Assembly (NCBI RefSeq): GCF_041154675.1
Contig: NZ_AP031322.1
Location: 1,426,001-1,490,000 of the forward strand
Direction: 5' to 3'
Origin: Sulfurisphaera javensis
GTDB taxonomy: Archaea; Thermoproteota; Thermoprotei_A; Sulfolobales; Sulfolobaceae
Length of the DNA: 64,000 nt
Below, piece after piece: positions 58,391-64,000 of this stretch. Below the pieces are notes generated by a model that saw nothing but the letters and a program-made list of their open reading frames with translations, was not told where the DNA came from and did not search any database. The first letter of the stretch is position 1, and each line of letters begins with the position of its first letter. Both the position numbers and the translations under genes were made by a program.

Positions 58391-58744
58391 TAAAATATCT
58401 TCTTTTCCACTAATCTTTTTTCTACCTCTAAAACCTTCTTCTGCGTAATGCCAGAACTCTATGTCTTTTTCATCTATTTTCCAACAAAAGTAAGCTGGCC
58501 TATCATTTATTACTGCTGGAAAATCTACCAGACCTATGTCTGGATCTCTAATAATTACACCTTTCTGAGTTATCTCTTTAACTATTCTGTCTATTTGTAT
58601 AGTATATTGAAGTAAGGCTTGTTTATCTCCTTTCATTAATGCCTCTTCAGTAAGATACTTTATTCTCTTCATTTCTATAAGCTTCGTTCTAAGCCATGGC
58701 AAAAGCTGTCTAGCTGTATTTAGATCAAAATATGGATATTCCAC
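58379..58744 (-). CDS. DUF2203 family protein
   Basis: A 121-residue protein starting MEYPYFDLNTARQLLPWLR, the helical part, followed by the DPDIGLVDFPAVINDRPAYFCWKIDEKDIEFWHYAEEGFRGRKKI block that defines DUF2203. Function unknown; the family occurs widely in bacteria and archaea. A single gene divergent from the small PaREP1-like locus. Confidence 0.9.
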   Translation of the reverse strand: MEYPYFDLNTARQLLPWLRTKLIEMKRIKYLTEEALMKGDKQALLQYTIQIDRIVKEITQKGVIIRDPDIGLVDFPAVINDRPAYFCWKIDEKDIEFWHYAEEGFRGRKKISGKEDILSFA

Positions 58745-58851
58745 ACTATATATTTGTTTTTTATGAATAAAAACTTTGAATAGTCAACTGTCTATTACTC
58801 CCTCTGGCTAAGGTTAAAAAGTTACCGAGTGAATCATTTACTTGATCAAAA

Positions 58852-58914
58852 ATGATATACAGAGAAATAGATTTAGATGAATATTTAACTTTAGTAGCAC
58901 TAGGATTTTATTAA
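58852..58914 (+). CDS. 20-codon leader frame fused to the next gene by a stop-start overlap
   Basis: The frame reads MIYREIDLDEYLTLVALGFY and stops with TAA that overlaps the ATG of the next gene (TAATG). The text resembles the N terminus of PaREP1-family proteins, which begin with such a short segment before their helical body. So it may be a translated leader peptide, or the true N terminus cut off by a one-base change. Its status as a separate protein is uncertain. Confidence 0.4.
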   Translation: MIYREIDLDEYLTLVALGFY

Positions 58915-59234
58915 TGAGATTAGCAGAACAGTACATAAAGTCAGCACTTTCTCTCTGTTATGAAATGTTATTACAAAGTGATGCAAGTAAAGCTGGAAAA
59001 GTATGGGAAAACGTTATAAAAGCTATTGTAGCTTTTGCTCAAGAGAAAAGTGGAAAGGACGTTTTAGCTTATGCTTTAGCTTTTTCCTCTTTTCAAGGTG
59101 AATTTAAAACGGGTGATTATATTCCAATAGTTAAAGAAACATTAAAAGTTGCAGAAAAAATTGGAATTCAAGATAAGGAAACTTTAGAAATCTACGAAAA
59201 AGTAAAGGATCAGTTAAGTCGGAGGTCTTCATAG
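58914..59234 (+). CDS. PaREP1/HEPN-like helical protein
   Basis: A 106-residue all-helical protein (MRLAEQYIKSALSLCYEMLLQSDASKAGKVWENVIKAIVAF then two more helices). The pattern of a helical hairpin with a central D-A-S-K-A-x-K-V-W fits the PaREP1 family, abundant in Crenarchaeota and with a fold like HEPN. PaREP1 genes are suspected to be toxin-antitoxin parts or mobile. The catalytic HEPN R-x4-6-H motif is not present. It likely continues the short frame upstream. It overlaps the minus-strand C/D RNA candidate at 59210-59258. Confidence 0.6.
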   Translation: MRLAEQYIKSALSLCYEMLLQSDASKAGKVWENVIKAIVAFAQEKSGKDVLAYALAFSSFQGEFKTGDYIPIVKETLKVAEKIGIQDKETLEIYEKVKDQLSRRSS

Positions 59235-59258
59235 TTCCGTGGGTTCTGAGTTCATCAC
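59210..59258 (-). ncRNA. C/D box guide RNA, candidate 4, fused to the 3' end of the ATPase-like gene
   Basis: Minus strand: box C GTGATGA (59258-59252) contains the TGA stop (59257-59255) of the ATPase-like gene; 12-nt guide (59251-59240), D' CGGA (59239-59236, one base off CTGA), 3-nt linker, C' ATGAAGA (59232-59226, one base off), 12-nt guide (59225-59214), D CTGA (59213-59210), then T-rich sequence. The geometry is the same as in the other candidates; the inner boxes are weaker. The region is relatively G+C-rich. Targets not determined. Confidence 0.62.
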
Positions 59259-60100
59259 CAGTCACTTTCATTAGTTGCAATAACTATTCTGCTTTTTGAA
59301 TCATTTAACCATTTTTTTACTAAATTCCTTTCTTCCTCATCTAAGTGGGCTTCCGGATCTTCTATTATGATTAACTCTTTTTCACTTCCTCTAGTTAAAT
59401 ATATTTTTAATGCAAGTAGGCTTAATAGGTCAGATGTAGCATTATATAATATACTATCATCTACATAAACGTAATTGTCTTCCGTGTTTACCCATATCTT
59501 ATGTCCGTTGATTGTATCATTAAACCCTTGTGGCAATAGCATTGAATTAATGAATTCAGCAGCAATTCCAAAAGCTTTTGGTATTCCTGGAGCTCCTTCA
59601 TATTGATAAACTAAGAATTTTGAGAATGCATATAAAAGACCAGCCCTAGAAGAAGGAATAATGTATGGTTTTATCTTTTCTAATTTAGAAAAGTAAAATG
59701 AATCGACTTGAAAGTTTCCTTGTATACCTTGAGATATATTTTCTGGTTTTTCTTTTATATTTAATTTAACAGAAATATTTAGGTTATCAATCTTTCCAGA
59801 TAACGAAACACTTTCTTGTTCTATTTCAAAACTTGCCTTAAAGTAAGTAGAAGATATTTCTAAGTCTGATTTAAGGAGTTGAATGAAGTATTTTTCATAA
59901 TTTTCCTTCCAACTCTCAATCGGTTCTCCCTTAAGGTAACCGTAAAGTCTAGGTATATTATATTGACTTTTAAGTAAATAATAAAGGAGCCTTACAGTAT
60001 AATATTTTTCTTCTCCTTTCTCGTTCAATATAATTTTCTTATTGTTGTTTAAATCAAACGTTTTTTCGTATCCTTTAGTACTTATTTTTACTAACATCAC
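59255..60100 (-). CDS. ATPase-like protein with degenerate P-loop (AAA_21/OLD-like)
   Basis: A 281-residue protein. The second half has the ABC/SMC-like ELIIIEDPEAHLDEEERNL Walker B region (near 245-262) and IVIATNESDW at the end, where such ATPases have the switch His/Asn. PSSRAGLLYAF (near 150) also fits the AAA_21/OLD family. The N-terminal Walker A is lost: the site reads LNEKGEEKYYT (25-35). So it may bind nucleotide poorly or act with a partner. The start is ATG 60100 or the next codon. Confidence 0.72.
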   Translation of the reverse strand: MMLVKISTKGYEKTFDLNNNKKIILNEKGEEKYYTVRLLYYLLKSQYNIPRLYGYLKGEPIESWKENYEKYFIQLLKSDLEISSTYFKASFEIEQESVSLSGKIDNLNISVKLNIKEKPENISQGIQGNFQVDSFYFSKLEKIKPYIIPSSRAGLLYAFSKFLVYQYEGAPGIPKAFGIAAEFINSMLLPQGFNDTINGHKIWVNTEDNYVYVDDSILYNATSDLLSLLALKIYLTRGSEKELIIIEDPEAHLDEEERNLVKKWLNDSKSRIVIATNESDW

Positions 60101-60140
60101 TAAAGGGTAGATTTATAGGTATATATTTTTCATATTCAAT

Positions 60141-62471
<2,331 letters not shown>

Positions 62472-62489
<18 letters not shown>

Positions 62490-63164
62490 CTTTTTGAATA
62501 TTTCTTGTATTTTTTCTTCATTGAGTTCATCAAAAAATGTAATTTCTTGTATATTTTCTTTATTACATAATCTTAAGGGAGTAATAATTCCTTTTCCATC
62601 AACAATGATAACTGTAAAACCTACTTTCTTATTAACTTTTACAGTAAGATTCTTTTGGATTTCCTGTCTAATGTTATCTATTTCGGTTTGTCTTTGATCT
62701 ATCATAGTCTTAAGAACGCCTAATTGATTATCAAAACTTTTTATTTTTTTACTTAAAAGATAAATAGTGAGTCCAGAAATTATTATCCCAGGTAAAATTG
62801 GTAACCATATCAATTTAAATGAGAAAAAAATAAATCCAATTATTAAAGTTACACCTATGAAAAGTATTGGAAGTATAATTTCTAATAACTTATATGATTG
62901 TGCTTTCTCTGTATTTTCTTTAAGTTCTTTTACATAATTTTGAATTTCCTCCATACCATAAGAGTTCTTTTTACTTTCTAACCAGTCAGCCCAATTTGTA
63001 TCCTTTGTAATGACATTTACTTTAATTCCTTTTGATGCTTTCATTAATAATATTTCAGCAATTTCGTCACTTAACTCTTTAGTAATCACAGTTACAACTC
63101 TTTCAGCAGATGTTAGCATATCTTTGATCTTAGTATATAAATCTAGAGATTCTATTAACTGCAT
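62472..63164 (-). CDS. Membrane protein with PLD-like N-terminal part
   Basis: A 230-residue protein. N-terminal about 60 residues (TSAERVVTVITKELSDEIAEILLMKASKGIKVNVIT) resemble the first half of a PLD-like domain; a pair of membrane helices (about 95-115 and 118-138) follow, then a coiled coil and a second alpha/beta segment (KVGFTVIIVDGKGIITPLRLCN) that looks like the rest of a PLD-like nuclease fold, without an H-K-D motif. So a split, inactive PLD-like membrane protein is the best description. Role unknown. Confidence 0.6.
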
Positions 63165-63172
63165 AGTATCAC

Positions 63173-64000
63173 TTATAGTATTGCAATCCCAGGTTTATAT
63201 GGTAATGCTAACTCTTTCTTTCCCATGATATTAGGTACTTTCTCATCAGTAGAAGTATATACTACAATCTCACTTACATCTAACTTACTCAATAGGAATT
63301 GAATATTTTGTACTATTACTTCTTCTTCATCTATATCATTTTGTACTATTAAATCCTTCATTAGAGGTGGCAAGATATTTGCAAGTTCATAAACTTTCTT
63401 TGCAATCTTTTCATCTACGTTATTTTCAAGTATAAAGTCTCTTAATGACTTTCTACCTTTTATTGCTATTATTGCTTTTTTAAGTAAATCTTTTAATTTT
63501 TCATCATCATTAACATATATGATTACCTTTTCTGCTTCTTTTCCTAATTCATTTGACAATGTTCTAACATCATCTATTATGTTTCTTAAATATTCAACTT
63601 TTAACAAAGATTTCTCATCACATTCAATTTCGTCCGGGGACGGGAATTTTTCAGTCACAATAAAAGAGTTATTAAATTTATGCCATAACTCTTCAGCTAA
63701 ATGTGGAGTTATTGGTGCCATTAATTTTAACCATAATGAAACAGTTTTTCTTATTGTGTCTTTATTTACTTTACCGTTAGTTAATTCTATGTAGTCTCTC
63801 ATTGTTTCGTATAGTGTGTAATATACTGTTATATAAACTGAACGTAAATCTAAATTCTCGTATGCCTTATCTACTTCCTCCACGTACTTTTTAAATATTG
63901 AAAGTAACCATAAATCTGCATCTCTTTTTTCATTTACACCATCGACTTCTAAAATCCTTGATATAAAGTCATGAATCCTTTTTAATTGTTCGATTATACT
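63173..64000 (-). CDS. leuS: Leucyl-tRNA synthetase, C-terminal part (5' end beyond window)
   Basis: The frame is open to the right edge and ends at 63173. It covers the anticodon-binding helical bundle, with LWLKLMAPITPHLAEELWHKF (near the middle), the typical motif of class Ia Leu/Ile/Val enzymes, and the archaeal/eukaryotic LeuRS C-terminal extension. Sulfolobales often carry two LeuRS-like genes, one of which may be degenerate; the missing N terminus would show which. The membrane PLD-like gene follows after 8 bases. Confidence 0.88.
   Translation of the reverse strand, partial: SIIEQLKRIHDFISRILEVDGVNEKRDADLWLLSIFKKYVEEVDKAYENLDLRSVYITVYYTLYETMRDYIELTNGKVNKDTIRKTVSLWLKLMAPITPHLAEELWHKFNNSFIVTEKFPSPDEIECDEKSLLKVEYLRNIIDDVRTLSNELGKEAEKVIIYVNDDEKLKDLLKKAIIAIKGRKSLRDFILENNVDEKIAKKVYELANILPPLMKDLIVQNDIDEEEVIVQNIQFLLSKLDVSEIVVYTSTDEKVPNIMGKKELALPYKPGIAIL

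Overview
The window (about one third G+C, densely packed, no introns) is a chromosomal segment of a thermoacidophilic crenarchaeon of the order Sulfolobales. The marker genes are a DoxB-type quinol oxidase subunit I, an Hel308/Hjm helicase, a Dpo4-type Y-family polymerase, a Rvb/TIP49 ATPase, an SsoPTP-like phosphatase, the acetyl/propionyl-CoA carboxylase and methylmalonyl-CoA genes of the 3-hydroxypropionate/4-hydroxybutyrate carbon-fixation cycle, and archaeal C/D box RNAs. Gene order and the small Hsp20 look most like Sulfurisphaera (Sulfolobus) tokodaii; this is recognition, not a database result. There is no rRNA, tRNA, CRISPR array or insertion sequence that I can see, and no gene-free stretch longer than 300 bases.

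Layout. 1-2.1 kb: methylmalonyl-CoA mutase (cut by the window edge) divergent from its epimerase. 2.1-4.8 kb: Hsp20, a ZPR1 protein and a translational-type GTPase. 4.8-7.5 kb: molybdenum-hydroxylase accessory genes (two CoxG proteins, a MocA-like cytidylyltransferase) and the small and medium subunits of a CO-dehydrogenase/aldehyde-oxidase-type enzyme with no large subunit nearby. 7.5-12.3 kb: YHS protein, SUMT, a membrane protein, a TusA-like protein, a SIS protein, a degenerate amidohydrolase and a Trm5-like tRNA methyltransferase. 12.3-26 kb: housekeeping and repair genes (glutamine synthetase family, Zn-ADH, RtcA, DinB polymerase, PfkB kinase, Rvb ATPase, NUDIX, GuaA glutaminase, RadA paralogue, PTP, endonuclease V, nicotinamidase, DHH phosphoesterase, peroxiredoxin, phosphoesterase). 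25.5-29.6 kb: DUF763, citrate synthase, DUF47/PiT phosphate module with an RHH regulator. 29.8-35.7 kb: Hel308 and the three-gene biotin carboxylase operon. 36-40 kb: an ABC importer with a duplicated permease, and the Tat translocase operon. 40-49.9 kb: LeuC/LeuD-type isomerase, nitroreductase, aminotransferase, EVE protein, DUF1614/nucleotidyltransferase/AIR-synthase-like operon, ABC exporter, enoyl-CoA hydratase. 50-57.5 kb: DoxB oxidase subunit followed by a dense sulfur/selenium-type relay neighbourhood (SelW-like, NifX-like, rhodanese, TusA-like, SQR-like, DsrE, DUF1641, SelD-like). 57.5-64 kb: 3-hydroxyisobutyrate-dehydrogenase-like enzyme, DUF2203, a split PaREP1-like gene, a P-loop-degenerate ATPase, an M1 aminopeptidase, a PLD-like membrane protein and the 3' part of leuS.

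The most interesting signals are: (1) four C/D box guide RNA candidates with exactly 12-nt guides, three of which place the stop codon of the upstream same-strand gene at positions 2-4 of box C, so the RNA begins inside the last codons of the mRNA and ends before a T-rich stretch; (2) the TusA-like/SQR/DsrE/DUF1641/SelD-like cluster, in which the SelD-like protein keeps the catalytic Cys and Lys spacing of selenophosphate synthetase; (3) regulatory DNA: a 14-bp tandem repeat abutting the carboxylase promoter and a 14-bp inverted repeat bracketing the RHH-PiT promoter; (4) an ABC ATPase whose N terminus continues in frame upstream of any usual start codon, while a strong Shine-Dalgarno plus ATG lies in another frame. 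Convergent genes overlap at their 3' ends at some fifteen places.
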